Source of the DNA: Helopsaltes ochotensis
Lineage: Eukaryota > Chordata > Aves > Passeriformes > Locustellidae
NCBI GenBank assembly: GCA_013400155.1
Contig: VXBM01000273.1
Coordinates: forward strand, 185,724-249,723
Direction of reading: 5' to 3'
DNA length: 64,000 nt
Below, piece by piece: positions 1-12,600 of the stretch. A program made the position numbers and the translations under genes. The notes beneath the pieces were generated by a model that was given only the letters and a program-made list of their open reading frames with translations, was not told where the DNA came from and did no database searches. Numbering within the stretch: the first letter of the stretch is position 1; each line of letters begins with the position of its first letter.

Positions 1-689
1 AGGGACAAAACTAAAGGTAAGTTCAGCTTCTATCTAGTTTTAGCTTGTTTATCCTTCTGCTGTTATGCTATCTGCCAGATTTCAGGCTTCACTTTCTAGC
101 TTCACTGACTATGATAATTCAGAACATAAATATCAATCCTACATATCTCAGGGTATGGTATTCAAATTATACATAACAGAAAGAAATCTGTAAATATGTA
201 AAGTCAGTTCAAAGAATTGCTAATCTGTCATCTTCCTAATGAACCACCATAAGAAGTAGGTCTTATTTCGACAATATTATACAGAAAAACATTTTCAATA
301 TTTTCTTTTAATTTTTTATTTCTTGTGAAACAAACTGTAAAATGGATATTTTAAATACATTAATATTTTACAGAAAGCACAATTTGATGTTCATTCAGAT
401 TGAATTAGACTGCAGCTAAATCTGGAAAAGTACATTTTCCCACACTCTTTTTTTTAAAAAAACAAAACAAGACAAAAAAAACCCCATAGTGCAGCCAAGG
501 GAGATATGGATTAATATGTCAGCTGAAATTGACAGTAGGATGACTAGTAACCTTCTTGATAGAATTCCATGGGGTTTCAGACCTTCTAGGTAAATGCTTA
601 TAGCAGAAAAACCTGGTTTTAAGTAAAGATTTGCAATTGCTGGAGTAGCTTTTATTCTGACACAGAGTACTGAAATTTGGGGGTTTGTT
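1..689. other. Unique AT-rich DNA, no gene seen
   Basis: No supportable gene, RNA or recognisable transposon. The one local feature is a T8A7 junction at 448-462 running into an A-rich, C-punctuated tract to about 485. This is the kind of low-complexity sequence scattered through bird non-coding DNA. Confidence 0.6.
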
Positions 690-832
690 TAAAAAAAAAA
701 AAAAAAAAGTTAAATTTATTTTTTTCTTTGACAATTATTGAAGGAGATTTTTACATCTTGTAAAAAAAAAAAAAAAAAAAGTTAAATTTATTTTTTTCTT
801 TGACAATTATTGAAGGAGATTTTTACATCTTG
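690..832. repeat. Perfect 72-bp tandem duplication, poly-A plus unique segment
   Basis: Each unit is a T, a run of 18 or 19 A, then 52 bases of unique sequence. The unique segments at 709-760 and 781-832 are identical base for base; only the A-run differs (691-708 versus 762-780). Perfect identity of non-simple sequence means a very recent tandem duplication, or an assembly or replication-slippage artefact anchored in the poly-A run. No coding role is visible. Confidence 0.95.
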
Positions 833-3759
833 TTCCAGAGACAGAGGACCTTGTTTAGAAAATTCAGAATTTTGGGGCTAAAAAGACTGCTGATATAAAA
901 TGTATCAATCATAATGTTTATGCGCGTAAGGGACTTAATTTTTAATCCCAAATGATACATAGAAAAAATGATAAAAGAAAACTGCAAACAGATACAAATG
1001 TCTATAGGAATGGGGATTTGGCATCACTTAATAAACATCCAGGCAGTGACCTTATGAATGCAGGTGCTACCAATGTAGTTATGTGTCAAGTGAGGTTTAT
1101 GAAACATCTGCTTTTCTTTCTAAATTCAGTTGAATTGTGCCTCCTAGTCCAGCCAGGTGTTACCTGTCCTGGGATGTGACTGGGGTCCAGCTCTTCTGCA
1201 GGAAGAGCAGGGTGAGTGCATGCCACATGAGAATGAATTCCCAGAGCAGTAATTTTGTTCATCTTTACTTCCCAGTCCCACTTGGGTCAGATAGCTGCTG
1301 TCTGAGGAAGTGAAGTACAAGACAGACTGGTCCAAGTTCAAGCCTTGCTCCTCAAGGCAGTATTGAATGCATGTGTAAGGAAATCCTACGCAGATATTGC
1401 TTCAGGTTTCCCTTCTGTGGTCATTCCATTCTAGTGCTTCAGGTGAAAATCAGTTCCCACAGATACAGCCTGTGTCAATCAGGTTTGCTTTATTTTGGGT
1501 TTTTTCAGAGATAGTATCTCAAATGGCAATTAGAAAGGGTTTTGATTAATTATGTAAAATATACAAGTATATATGAAGAGGATTCATCCCTCTTACACAA
1601 GAGTTTAAATGCAATCCAAACATGTTGCAAACAAAACCAAAAGTTGTACGCTGCAGACAAAGCCTCACAACACTAATTGTCCAATCTTACAGAATTAAAG
1701 ATTTGAAAATGCACTGATCAATGCCTCCTGCACAGTCAAATATTAACTTTTCTGCCAGAGCTCTCATTTGCACTGTCTAAACAACTATGTCTCACCCTTC
1801 ATTCAGAGAGTAACCTTTTGTAACTAAGAAGAAAATTAGCAGCAAAAGTTTCTTTTAAATGGTGTGAGATAAAAAAATCCTATTTAATCTGCAATGAAAA
1901 ATTCTTTATTTCTAGTTTATTTTCTGAAAAGTATAAATTTATCACCTGTGCAGTTCTGAAAGAGTTATCATACATGGACATAAAAATGCAGATGTTTGGG
2001 TTAGATAATTGTGTAACTGGAGATAGATCTGCAAAGAATTTAACACCCACCCTCTGCTGCAGGTAATGAGAAGCTGCCCCTCAGCCAGCCAGGGTGGGCA
2101 CAAGGTACTTTGATGTCCTGTCTCTCGTCTGGCAGTTTCCAACAAGAAAGGCAATGAAGTGCTGACACAAATGGCCTGTGAGAGGCCAGGGAGAACCTTC
2201 TTCTCCACCAGGAACTGCCTGGAAGCAGAGGCCACATATCTACACCTCCATTTAGTTAGACCCTAAAACTAGGCATATCATTTCAAGATTATGATGCTTA
2301 TGTCTGATAGAGATAAAGTGTGGAACATCTGCAAGCATGGAAAGATTTTATGGAGCCAGACATTGCCCATTAATTACACTTGGCCACTTTTTTGATGATA
2401 TCCCAAGGCTTCTCATCTAACTGTGAAGGCCAGACCCTTGGTATGTCTCTATCAATAACTGTAAACAAAACAAAATTGATTTACTTTAGATAGTCATCAG
2501 TGTGGAGGGTGGTGGTTTTGGCTACCAAGATCTAAATTGTTCAACCTGGGAAATCATTTCTGAAAGATTCAGCTGGAATTAATCATTTGACTCAACCTAA
2601 ATATGTATAACATTTCATTCTCATCTTGGTTGAAACAGATATATCCTAACTCACAGTGGAAAACTAGTAATTTGGAGTGTTTGAGCAAAGGGAAAACATT
2701 GGACATTGCAGAACATATTAATACTTAAGATGCCTCAGGTGAGAATTTCTCTGCAGAAAAAAAAAACTTGTAAAAAGTGATGAATGAAACTAAAAGATCG
2801 TGTGGAAAGCATTAGGCTTCTATAGAATTTACTCCTAATTTCAAAGAAAACTGTGCCTTTTTCATATTTGTTAAGCTGACTGAAATAAGCCTTACAATGC
2901 ATTTTTCTTTACTTAAATCCCTTGGGTAGTTGAAATCCTGGCAGAAATAAATCTTTTCTATTATATTTTGTAGGGCTGTCCCATAGAATCTGACAACATT
3001 TGTAGAGGACATTAAGATGCACTAATCATGGCCAGCATTTTAACTTTAGATATTTTTACTTGATTTCACATACACAGAAAAATGGCCAAGCTCAGAATGC
3101 TGTTCAGATGTAGCAAGCTGCCATCTCTCTTCCTTATCCATGGGATAGACAAATTATTCATTATTTCAAGTAAACTTAGATGTATAATTGATTAACATGA
3201 ATTTTATAGAATGTACAAACAAAATTTAAATACAAAACTGCACAGCAAAATTATTTCCTGTAAGTTGTAGGTCCTGATAGAATGCCAGAAGGTTAATCCA
3301 TTTCTCCAACAAGCTTTTGACTGTTCCTTAAAATTTTGAACCTAAGGACAAATGAATTTTCCTCTCTTTAATATGGATAGACAAAACTCTCTTTCCCAAA
3401 TATTTATCTGTATCACTGTAATAAAACACCCTAAAGGCCTATGCACAGTATACCCTCTTGAAAGGAGTAATGCAGACCTCTCTGAAGCTGGTCCTACATG
3501 TTTTCAGAATTAACACAAAGATTTCTCAAACATGTTAGTTACAGCTTTTCCTTCTTTGAATCATTAATAAGGTATATGCAAGGTCTATATTACGTGTCTC
3601 TATGCTTTACCTAAAGCACCTAAACCTCCATTGGTCTCTTCCCCCTTCCACCAGCAGCAGAAACCCAACAGACTGGCAGATTTTGGTAAATTAGAAGCAG
3701 TGGTTTGATAGTGGTTACTATCTAAATCCTTTGTCTGTCCAGCTCATAGGGCACATTGA
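833..3759. other. Non-coding stretch, no gene seen
   Basis: Mostly AT-rich unique sequence. Around 1140-1340 and 2040-2240 it is somewhat richer in G+C. At 1200-1213 an acceptor-like CTTCTGCAG is followed ten bases later by a donor-like GGGTGAGT. That is too short to call an exon. Short open frames here have no recognisable protein content. Confidence 0.55.
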
Positions 3760-3849
3760 GCGCTGGGAGGAGGTGAGGAGCTATCAGCATGCCTCTGGGG
3801 TTATTCTCAGGCAATTTCTTTCTGCATCCGTTTTGGTTCATCCTTTCAG

Positions 3850-3909
3850 CCTGGCTACCCCATGCATGCCGTGGTGACACATCCCAAAGGACCAGCCTCC
3901 ACAGTGGAC
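3850..3909 (+). CDS. Candidate 60-bp internal coding exon, unidentified gene
   Basis: The segment is preceded by a pyrimidine-rich tract ending TTCATCCTTTCAG (AG at 3848-3849) and followed by GTAAGT (GT at 3910-3911), so both splice signals fit the vertebrate consensus well. It is 60 bases, a multiple of three, and open in phase 0; the translation starts PGYPMHAVV and ends PASTVD. The same frame stays open from 3760 to 4008, 83 codons, with TAA at 4009-4011. Base composition is richer in G+C than the neighbourhood. I do not recognise the peptide, and no partner exon was found in the window. It could be a cassette exon of a gene whose introns span this region, an lncRNA exon, or a chance pairing of splice-like signals. 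Confidence 0.3.
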
Positions 3910-4011
3910 GTAAGTGCAGCGGAGGAATACATTCAGCTAATTACAGTGAGAAATGCTGCAGCTGGTTTACCAAAAGTTTGCTTAACTCAGACTCTAACAC
4001 AAATACTGTAA

Positions 4012-5364
4012 AGCTGCTGCCTGCCTGAAATATCCTGTCCAGTATGAAATATATGTTAATTTTGCTGCTTGGATCTTCAAACACAGTTCCATGGTGGTCT
4101 GTCTTGTCCTGTAAGCTTTAAGGCTGAATTTCAATTTGTTTTCTCTAGAGAAATAAAACCATGACGTTGTCAAGATGGCACTTCCTGACTCACATTAGAA
4201 CGTGCCACGGTCCTGTCCCTGCCTGTGCCTGAATGTTGGGAAACGGTGCTGATGGAGATGAGGTAGTGATAGGGTAAATGAGCAAACATTTAATGCAGAA
4301 CGATAGATATTTTAACACACACTTTACTGTCCCACTGAAATTACAGATAGTAGAAATCTTGTGGTTTTGTGCATTGCTCAAAATTGTTCCTATTCCCTCA
4401 ACTCCACTGATGCATCGCCTAATTTAATTTTAAAAGAGTAAAGTGATAGTTACTCACATTTTCCTCTTTTTTTTTTTTTTTGTTCTTATGTATAAACTCT
4501 ACACACCTGGGATTGCTAAAAGCTTCCCCTTGCTCCACTGAGGTGTTTATCTTTTCTTCCTTATTACTGTTTGGGGGAAGAAAATGTGTATCTGGTGTAT
4601 ATGGTGATTACTCACAGCACTTCCTAGTTAAACAGCTTCAGTGGTGTGGTTCCTCTGGGTAAAAGTTTACAAGAAAGCCTTTGAACTTTCTCTTGAACAG
4701 GGTTTCTTTTAAAGTTTTTTTGATAATTCTTTATCAGCTTAATCCTGATGTGGTATCTAACCTTCAGGAATATAATTAGTTGATTTTTTTTTTCTGCTGC
4801 TAATATGCTAGTATACAGTGTACAAGCATTAGTAAAATATTCAAATACATAGAAATCCATTCCTTGCATACAAGTTTTTTCTAGTTTAGAAAATCTTGGT
4901 TATGTTTAATGCTGCTCTGAGAAATGATAGTGCTGAATACCATACACATTTTAGATATAAAATGGTTTTATTTATTCAACTGTCCTAATTGTCCCAAAGC
5001 AATAAATAATTAAAATCCTTTTACATTACACTCTATTAGCAATGCCTTAAAAACTGCACTATAATATGCTTTAAAGAAATATATGATTTTCATGGTTCAA
5101 TTATTGTCATGGCAAATATCCAGACCAGTGAACAAAGACAATAAAATACCTTGTTCAAAGTTAGAGGCCCCTGAACGCTTTTATTATACTGTACACACTG
5201 GAATCAGTGAAAGAGTTTTTAGCCACTATAGTCTGGGAAACCATCTGGTTTGTTCTGTTTTGAACAAAGAAAGCCATTTTTATATTCTTACTTTTCCCCC
5301 TTATTGGAGGGGAGGACTTCTGCTGCCGTAGCGAAGATTGTGTCAGCACTTCCTTTATTAAATC
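4012..5364. other. Non-coding stretch, no gene seen
   Basis: Unique AT-rich sequence. A run of 15 T lies at 4467-4481. Short open frames on both strands contain nothing recognisable. Confidence 0.55.
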
Positions 5365-5870
5365 CATTATGAGAACCAGAGGAGAGGCCGGAGAGTCGTC
5401 AAGTGTCTGCAGGTGGAGCAGAGGGAGGTGTGAGCTCAGAGCAGTCAGGGACCTTCCTGCTGCCCCGGCTGTGCGCGCCGCCCCAGCGGAGCCGCACGGG
5501 CTCCGGTGCCTTCAGCGCAGCCTCCATCGGGGAATTTCACAACCATTACGACAATATTCACTTAGTGCCTTCTGCAGCGATCATCAAAGGAGCGGGAGTC
5601 CATCCATCGCCATCCACTGGGCATGTTCCGAGGGACTGAGGCCTGGCCCTGGGTGATGTCACCTCCCACGGGGGCCCTCACTCAGGCAGGGTTGTTGGAC
5701 CGGGTCTGGGGACAGATATGGGATGGGGGCAGGTGTGCGTCTGCTCCGGATCTTTCCTGGAACCATGCCTGGGCTGGAGGGGGCCTGCAGCTCCCCCGGC
5801 CCGTGGTGGCGGATGGAGCGCCATCCCCACTGTCACCCTGTGCTCAGGCCTGTGCCGGAGCCTCACGGTT
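5365..5870. promoter_or_regulatory. Isolated CpG-rich, GC-rich patch
   Basis: By direct count there are 27 CpG dinucleotides between 5389 and 5870, nine of them in 5461-5520 alone, whereas flanking kilobases show only scattered CpGs. In vertebrates such patches usually mark unmethylated promoters or first exons. Overlapping open frames cross it: plus strand 5369-5656, 5403-5639 and 5623-5913, and minus strand 5678-5866. GC-rich DNA has few stop codons, so these frames are weak evidence of coding. One plus-strand stretch (GEFHNHYDNIHLVPSAAIIK, within 5403-5639) reads protein-like but I do not recognise it. It could be an lncRNA or alternative promoter, an orphan CpG island, or a decayed exon. 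Confidence 0.5.
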
Positions 5871-7863
5871 CCTGGTTCTTGCTGCTGTCAGCACAAACAC
5901 AAATACAAAATAACAGAAAACGACGGGAATGCCAATGGCATTTCAAAGCCCTGAAGAGATACGCTCTCGGCTCTGATATACAGTAGAAAAAGCTGCAGAA
6001 AATATATGTTTCACTTCAGAATTAAATAAGTTTGTAACTGCTGTTGTATCCTGTGGGAATTTCCATCCCCATGAAGTAGACAATCATGTTAATTAGTTCT
6101 AGCTTTTGTTTCTTAGGAGAAGTTTTTAACTATACTTTGTGTTCAACACATTTTATAGGCCGATAAAATCAGCATTTGATATTAAAAACACATCTCTTCC
6201 CTCTCAAGATTCCTATTTTGCTTTTCATTAATGGCAGCAAGTCTTATAATACATTATAGTTTAATTTTTAAAAATTAAATTTTTTTCTCTAATGTAAAGT
6301 TGTAGACCTGAAGCTTTCTCTTTCGCAGACTCATTCACAAATGAACAAATGCAAACACAGTTAATGGTAACATGATGGGAGAGATGCTTAAAGCTCTAAA
6401 AGGAACAGCATTTTTTGGAAACATCGTGACATTATCAGGCATCATTATTGAAGTATGAAGTAATGAAGGTAAGAAAGGACTTTTATGCATAATACCCAAC
6501 CTAGAGCATTTGAGAGAACTGATGAGTTTCACTCAGCCTTGCTGATTGTCAGGTGTTGATGACACATGAACAGTGTGTACAGCTCATTTACTTGATGTGT
6601 AAGTTTAAGAAATTACTTCTTCAGCTGGCATTCCTTCACCATAAACAGCTTATTTAGGAGTTTCCACACAACTTCTGGGCCAAGTCAGCTTGATCAGCTT
6701 GAATGACTACCAAAGGTGATTTAAAATAACTAATACCTTTTGTGTTGTGGCTTTCTACTAAACAGGCTGTCATAGTTGCAGAAGTTTTCTTAACAAATAA
6801 AAATCTCATGTGCTTTAACTCTAGAAATATTTTATTTTGATTAATTAAGTCAGTAAGGAGTCTTCTCCAGTTAATTTCATGTGTCTCATTTTTGAGATAT
6901 CTTTTGTGTCTGCATAGAAAATGACACAGGGCTGGTATCAAACCATGTACTGGTCCCAAACTGAGTGCTGTTCTGTGTGAAGTTTGGCACAGCAGATTTA
7001 TATTGTCTTTCCCATAGTTGAAGAATGCATTGAGATAGCATCAACTATCAAGATTTGATTCCAAACTTATTTCAAAGGCTTCTAGAGGACAACAAAGAGT
7101 GGGGAGAGAACTTAGAGATATGGAAGATAGATGACAAGGCTTTCCTGGACTGCTGAGATTGCTTCATCACAGTCCAAAAATGTCCATAATTTAAAGTTTT
7201 CCTGTTTGCTCAAGAACTGTGAATTTCGTGGCACAGCTTTTCCACCAAGCAGATCAGTGACACAGACACTTCTGTTCAGTGGGAAATGGCTTACATAAAA
7301 CACTTTAACCCTGAATTTTTCTCCACCCACCAGTGTTATCCTGAGGAATAAATAAACAGTGTGAGTTACATTTCTTCATACACTGGGTTTGGAGGTATCT
7401 TGTACCATTTACTCTAGCTACAGTCACTGTAATTTAAGGCATCTTTTTGAATTGATGAAACACTCTGAAATATTATGATCTGTTTATCTGGGTTTTGGAC
7501 GAGAAGTCATTCTGGTCTGATCTTGCCAGGTTAGGTACTGAATGGTGAAGTCACCCACATATATGAAATTGCTTGCAGATAGTTAAGCGTGGAAGCTGAG
7601 CTTAATCTCCCCATTTCTCTAGCTTTTATGAAACCTATTTTCAGGCATGGGGATATTTTATTTTATTACATTTACTCATCCTGATTTCTCCTGTGACTAG
7701 AGGATTCTTTCCCCAGCTGCTTTGTTCTTAATTGTAAGTGAGCAATTACTTCAGGATGTGTTACTTTTGTAGTATAAGCTATTCCCAGAGCAAAAGAAAT
7801 ATTGAGAAAGGCAGGGTGTGCCCAGGATATTTTCAAAACTCTACCTTCGCTATTTTTATCTTC
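5871..7863. other. Non-coding stretch, no gene seen
   Basis: The first 120 bases still carry a few CpGs from the adjacent patch; after that the sequence is ordinary AT-rich unique DNA. Open frames at 6654-6959 and 7112-7330 (minus) show no family signature and fit chance. Confidence 0.5.
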
Positions 7864-7899
7864 TTTTTTTTTTTTTTTTTTTTTTTTTNNNNNNNNNNN
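7864..7899. other. Poly-T run of 25 ending in an 11-N assembly gap
   Basis: T-run at 7864-7888 followed by 11 undetermined bases at 7889-7899. The gap lies next to the homopolymer, so the most likely cause is a sequencing or assembly failure in the run. The true length of the missing piece is unknown. Confidence 0.97.
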
Positions 7900-9593
7900 G
7901 TTTTTTATGGTATTAGTCTTAGCAGGGTGGATGCAATGTGATTTTCACAAGTGAGATTTTACTTTCCCAATTATGTTGTACTCTATTTATGGTTGTTCCA
8001 CTAAAATTTAACTTCTAATGTTGTTTTTGTAGACTTGACAATTCCCTTGTCTTCCTGTTTCTCATGAAAAATGCAGAAAATCAGCTGCATCTCTTTATAG
8101 TGTCCATTAAATTCTTTAAGAGATTCCTGTGAAGTCTTAAAAGATACTCACTAATGAGATATGAATGCTATATTTTGGCTGACTACTTAAAGAATCACTG
8201 ACCTGTTCGCTATAAAAACAAATTTTGAAAGGTGTGGCATTTATATCTTATTTATAAAAATCCTAATTCAACCAAAGAAAGATCTTATATAAAAATAAAA
8301 TAACACTATTAAATGCTTTATGAGTGAGGATTCCATAAAAGGAAGAAGTTATTTGTAAAAGCTATACAATTTGCTAGGCCTTCATGGATATTTCTGGTCT
8401 CGCAAAATTTGTGCAGTCATGCTATTCAGGAAGCATCAATTAAACAATTTATTTATGCAGGGTAGTAAGTTAATTAGAACAGCAATGGGTGTTTGCTAGG
8501 GATTCCAAGTTTGGCAGGCTAATCACTCCACTCTGGCATGCTGCATGCCATTTGTCCCTTAGGCTTCCCATAAAAATCAGTCAAAACTCCTCATAAAAAT
8601 GACAGATTGCTTCAAACTCAGGAGCTGTGTCCTGAATATGTTCTAAATAGGATTTGGTGTTTTGGGGAGAAAATGGATTTGTAATCAGATGCAGAGACCC
8701 AGGAGAGAGAGGACTAAAGCAGACAGGAAGAGAAGATTAAATGAATATATATGAAGCTTCCAAAGAATATTTTTAAGGTATGACTCAGGATTCAAATTTC
8801 CCTTTATGTGCACACAAGACCCAGACTCATGCTTTTCAATATCATACTGAATCTATTGAAACCCTCACAAAAAGGGCTAGGTAAATGTTTAACTGAAAAA
8901 AAACCCCAAAACCCTCTATGTGTTTACCCAGCATTTCATTGCTTTCCACTTCAGGAAGGAGATGATCCTAGATAAGGCTGGTAAAGAAAGTAAATCTCTC
9001 TGATATTCCAACCACAAAACATCAATAGTAATCTCTGCTTAAATGTTTTTGAGCTTTCAGCTTCAAAGGCTGGCCACCAAACCACTGTGCTGGTGTAATT
9101 TTAATCTTTCTCATCATGCCGTGGTGGGGTAGGGTCATTTACGTGTAGGTGCTGGCACTTTAATTTGGCATCATTCATTCTTTCACAAATAGTCAGTTGA
9201 TCCTTTGATTTTTATTTATACATTAACATACTCAAAATATGAAAATGTTGACTTTACAGATTTTCTATTCTGCAGTTCTGTCAGTTCAATTTTTTTTTTT
9301 TTTCTGTGTTTTTTTTTCTCTCTGATTCACTAAAATTGCTGGTTCTGGTGCTGCATTAACTAACTAATTTTTCCGGTTTTATTGGCTTCTATTACACTTG
9401 AAAGGCTGGAATAAATTCCATTTTACTGCTCTTATTTTGGCAGACATTTGTGTACTGAGAACATGCACTTCACACTGTCCGTCCGACGAGTCTGGCAGCA
9501 TTCACTGGAATTGCAACATCATGGGTCAGAGATTTGGGAGTAAGCCACAATCTACATGGCACAGTAGCTGGAAGCTCAGGTTGCCCAAAATGC

Positions 9594-9595
<2 letters not shown>
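7900..9595. other. Non-coding stretch with possible conserved-element character
   Basis: No gene seen. Between about 8415 and 8570 there are several TAAT/ATTA homeodomain-type cores and a CATGCTGCATGCC near-palindrome, the texture of a vertebrate conserved non-coding element. That is only an impression without an alignment. A T14 run lies at 9290-9303. Confidence 0.4.

Positions 9596-9626
<31 letters not shown>
9596..9626. repeat. (GT)n microsatellite, about 15 units
   Basis: Uninterrupted GT repeat of 31 bases, the longest dinucleotide microsatellite in the window. Likely polymorphic in length. Confidence 0.98.
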
Positions 9627-9627
<1 letters not shown>

Positions 9628-12600
9628 TCCATCGAAAATCATTTAATTGATCCTGATGATATGTGACATCAGAGAGGGAAAGGCAGTGTTATATCCACAG
9701 AACAGCTAGTGTCATATCCACAAAGCTGTAAGGATGTTACAGTGAATTTAATGTGTTTTCATTGCATCAGTCATAATTTTATTCAAAATTTAATGTGGTT
9801 TGTTTGGGCTTTATTCGTAAAGTATATGCCATGTTTAGAACTGCATGGAAAGACCTGCATAGATGCATATGTGGGCTGGGGGGTACTGATGCCTTTTAGC
9901 AGCAGGTTTTTTATTCTAGATATTTTTCTCTTTTTAGTTTCAGAAGAATTCTCACAATTAGATCTTTTGCCACACTGATAACTGCCTTGCTGCACTGATA
10001 AGATAATGGTCAAATGTCTCGCATCACTCTGCAGATAAATGCTGCTTTATTTTTATGAAGAAAATTATTACTTTCCCTCATTCTGCTGGAATGGGCCTAT
10101 ATTTCTTCACTCTTTTCAGCCTTTAGGGTGGGCAATATATTTGAGTCTTCCTTTCTTTCCACAGCTTTTCAATTTCAATCCATCTACTAAATGAGAACAA
10201 CATCATCCATTGTTCTCCCTTCTTGCATTTTTTTTTTCCCCTTAAAACTGATCTGTTTTAACGCCAACAGATACTGAAGATTTTTTGTTTATTACTGATG
10301 AAATGGCTAGTCATCAGTTCATCCCAGGGGAAGAATCACATCTCCAAGTGGAAGGAACATACCACCTTTTAAAAGGTATTGATGATTGAAATTTTGATGA
10401 AATGTAGTAATCAAAGTGAGGATTACACCCACAATGACCTTTCTCAGAAATTTTCAAGCTCCATATAAGTCTCCTAATCCCACCTACAGTCCTTCTTTTA
10501 TAAGTACTACATGTTCTTATGTCACCTTCTTCTGTAACTTTGTCTACACTCAAAAATTTGTGCAAAAGCTGAAAGAGAAGAGAGATCCCTTGTTAATGTG
10601 CAGTCTTTTCTCCTGCTGATAGAGAATACTGGCACAGGAAAAATTCCTCCAGAAGTGCTCATTGCTTGGTAGTACCTGACTGGCAAGTGACAGCAGAGCT
10701 GCAGTGCAGGTGATGGAAAAAACTGCCTCACTTAAGGTTTGCTGATGAGCACGAGTCGAAGAGCTTTGGATCCACAGAATTGGCTGTGGCCAATTTCTCT
10801 TTCGTGATTTTCCTATTTTCATTATTTTTTGACATTTCGGAGATGAAGCTTTGTTATATACCACAAAGCTGTGGCAGTGGACCAGGGAGATAAGAGTTCA
10901 CTGAGATACAGAACATATAGCCTAAGAAAATGTGTGAAAAATTGAAATGACAAGGGTGGGTTGATAGCTTGTTGTTTCTGAGCTATAGTACTTTGGCTGG
11001 AGAATTAGGTAGTTGGAGACACATAAAATAAATGCTGGCTATGCCTAGAGAGAAAAAGCTGAAATATTTAAACCTCCCAAATCAGGACCTATAATAAATA
11101 GATAGACCAATTCAGCTTTAATGTAGGAATGCTACAGATAAAGTATGATTTATTTAGTTGATGAAGTCTCCTTGTAAACACATTATACTGGGCTTGTATA
11201 ATTCAGTAAATAAAATGAAATGTAAAGAGGATGTCTGCACAGGTACCCAATAAAACACAGCAATGTCTAATCAAATATTATCATGTTCAAAAAAAAACCA
11301 AAACAACAATATGAAGGAGAAACTAAAGATATTAAGAACTAGAAAAATGTTGGTAAATAAGAAACCCTAATACTGATATCACTTAATCTGATTTCTACTA
11401 CTGTTAAACAATCTCATATGAATTATTTCCCATTATCCAAACTACTCTCTTGCATTGATATGACTTCCCATCAATGAGAGAATTAACAGGGTCATATCTT
11501 GGCACTTCCTCGACAGTTTGAAGAAAGTTTGTTGCCTTGTCTGTGAAAAACTAGAGCAAAGATCCTATGTTTAGACCAGTATAATTTTACTTGTCTCAAA
11601 TAATCATCCTGTTGTACAAGTTGTCGGAAAAAGTGGTGATAGGGCCATCATTTGCCTTACTTTCCACCCTTTCCATCACACTGTGGATATTAATAAAACC
11701 CCAGCTGTGCTCCAAAGCAGTTATTTTCCCCTACAAGCACAGGTGCTACAATTAGAAATGACCCTGGTAAAGAAAGTTTCATTGGATGAGTTGAAAAAAG
11801 GCAAATTACAGTTCAAGTTATATGAATTGGTTCTTAGGTATGATGAAATAAGTTCAGTAAAACTTCTAATCAAGTTACTCTAGCAGGCTTGTTCTTCCCA
11901 TCAGACTGTCCACAAGGAATATGTCACATCAAAATGCCACGCTGTTTGAAACAGCCATATTCTAACCTGTCAAACTCTGCACTTACATTTGCAAATTAAT
12001 TTTGTTGGACTTCAAGTCATTATACAATACCCTCACAGCATAAATGTCATCACAATGTGTTGTTAATAGATTGAGTTTCATTGGAATCTGTGATCCAAAT
12101 CTGAATCTGACCTTTTTTCTTAGATGCATAGTATTGCACAGTGCTGAAACTGAACAAACATTTAAGTAAATAATCCTTTCAAGCACAGGAAGAATTGCAT
12201 TCATTTTCCTCTGGGAAACAAAAAATCCAACACAAAGTGACTAATTTTTACACATCATTTAGAAAACAAGTTCAGTTTTTCAGTGTAAAAGTTATTCCCA
12301 GAAGTCAGGAAATATTTTCTGAATAGTGTACTTTGTAAATAAAAAATTATGAGATAAAATACTTTGGTTAACCAGTATCTAAAACAGAACAAGATTTGTT
12401 AAAGTCTCGACAATCTATTTCTGAAAATATTTGGTCTTATTTCACAGGCAACATTTACTTCTTAGTTGTAGGAATACCGCCACATTTTCTTGTGCTGGTG
12501 ACTTTAGAAAAGCAATGTCTCTTAGATGTCAGATGAGTATAAGACTTGCAAATATAAATTTAAAAATAAAATGACAAAGTTTTATATATTGGATAACCAT

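Noticed and set aside
1192..1213. Acceptor-like CTTCTGCAG followed by donor-like GGGTGAGT
   Set aside because: Only about ten bases lie between them, too short for a credible exon, and no alternative acceptor gave a convincing reading.
8896..8915. Telomere-like AAAACCCCAAAACCC
   Set aside because: Not the vertebrate TTAGGG/CCCTAA unit and not tandem; simple A/C-rich sequence.
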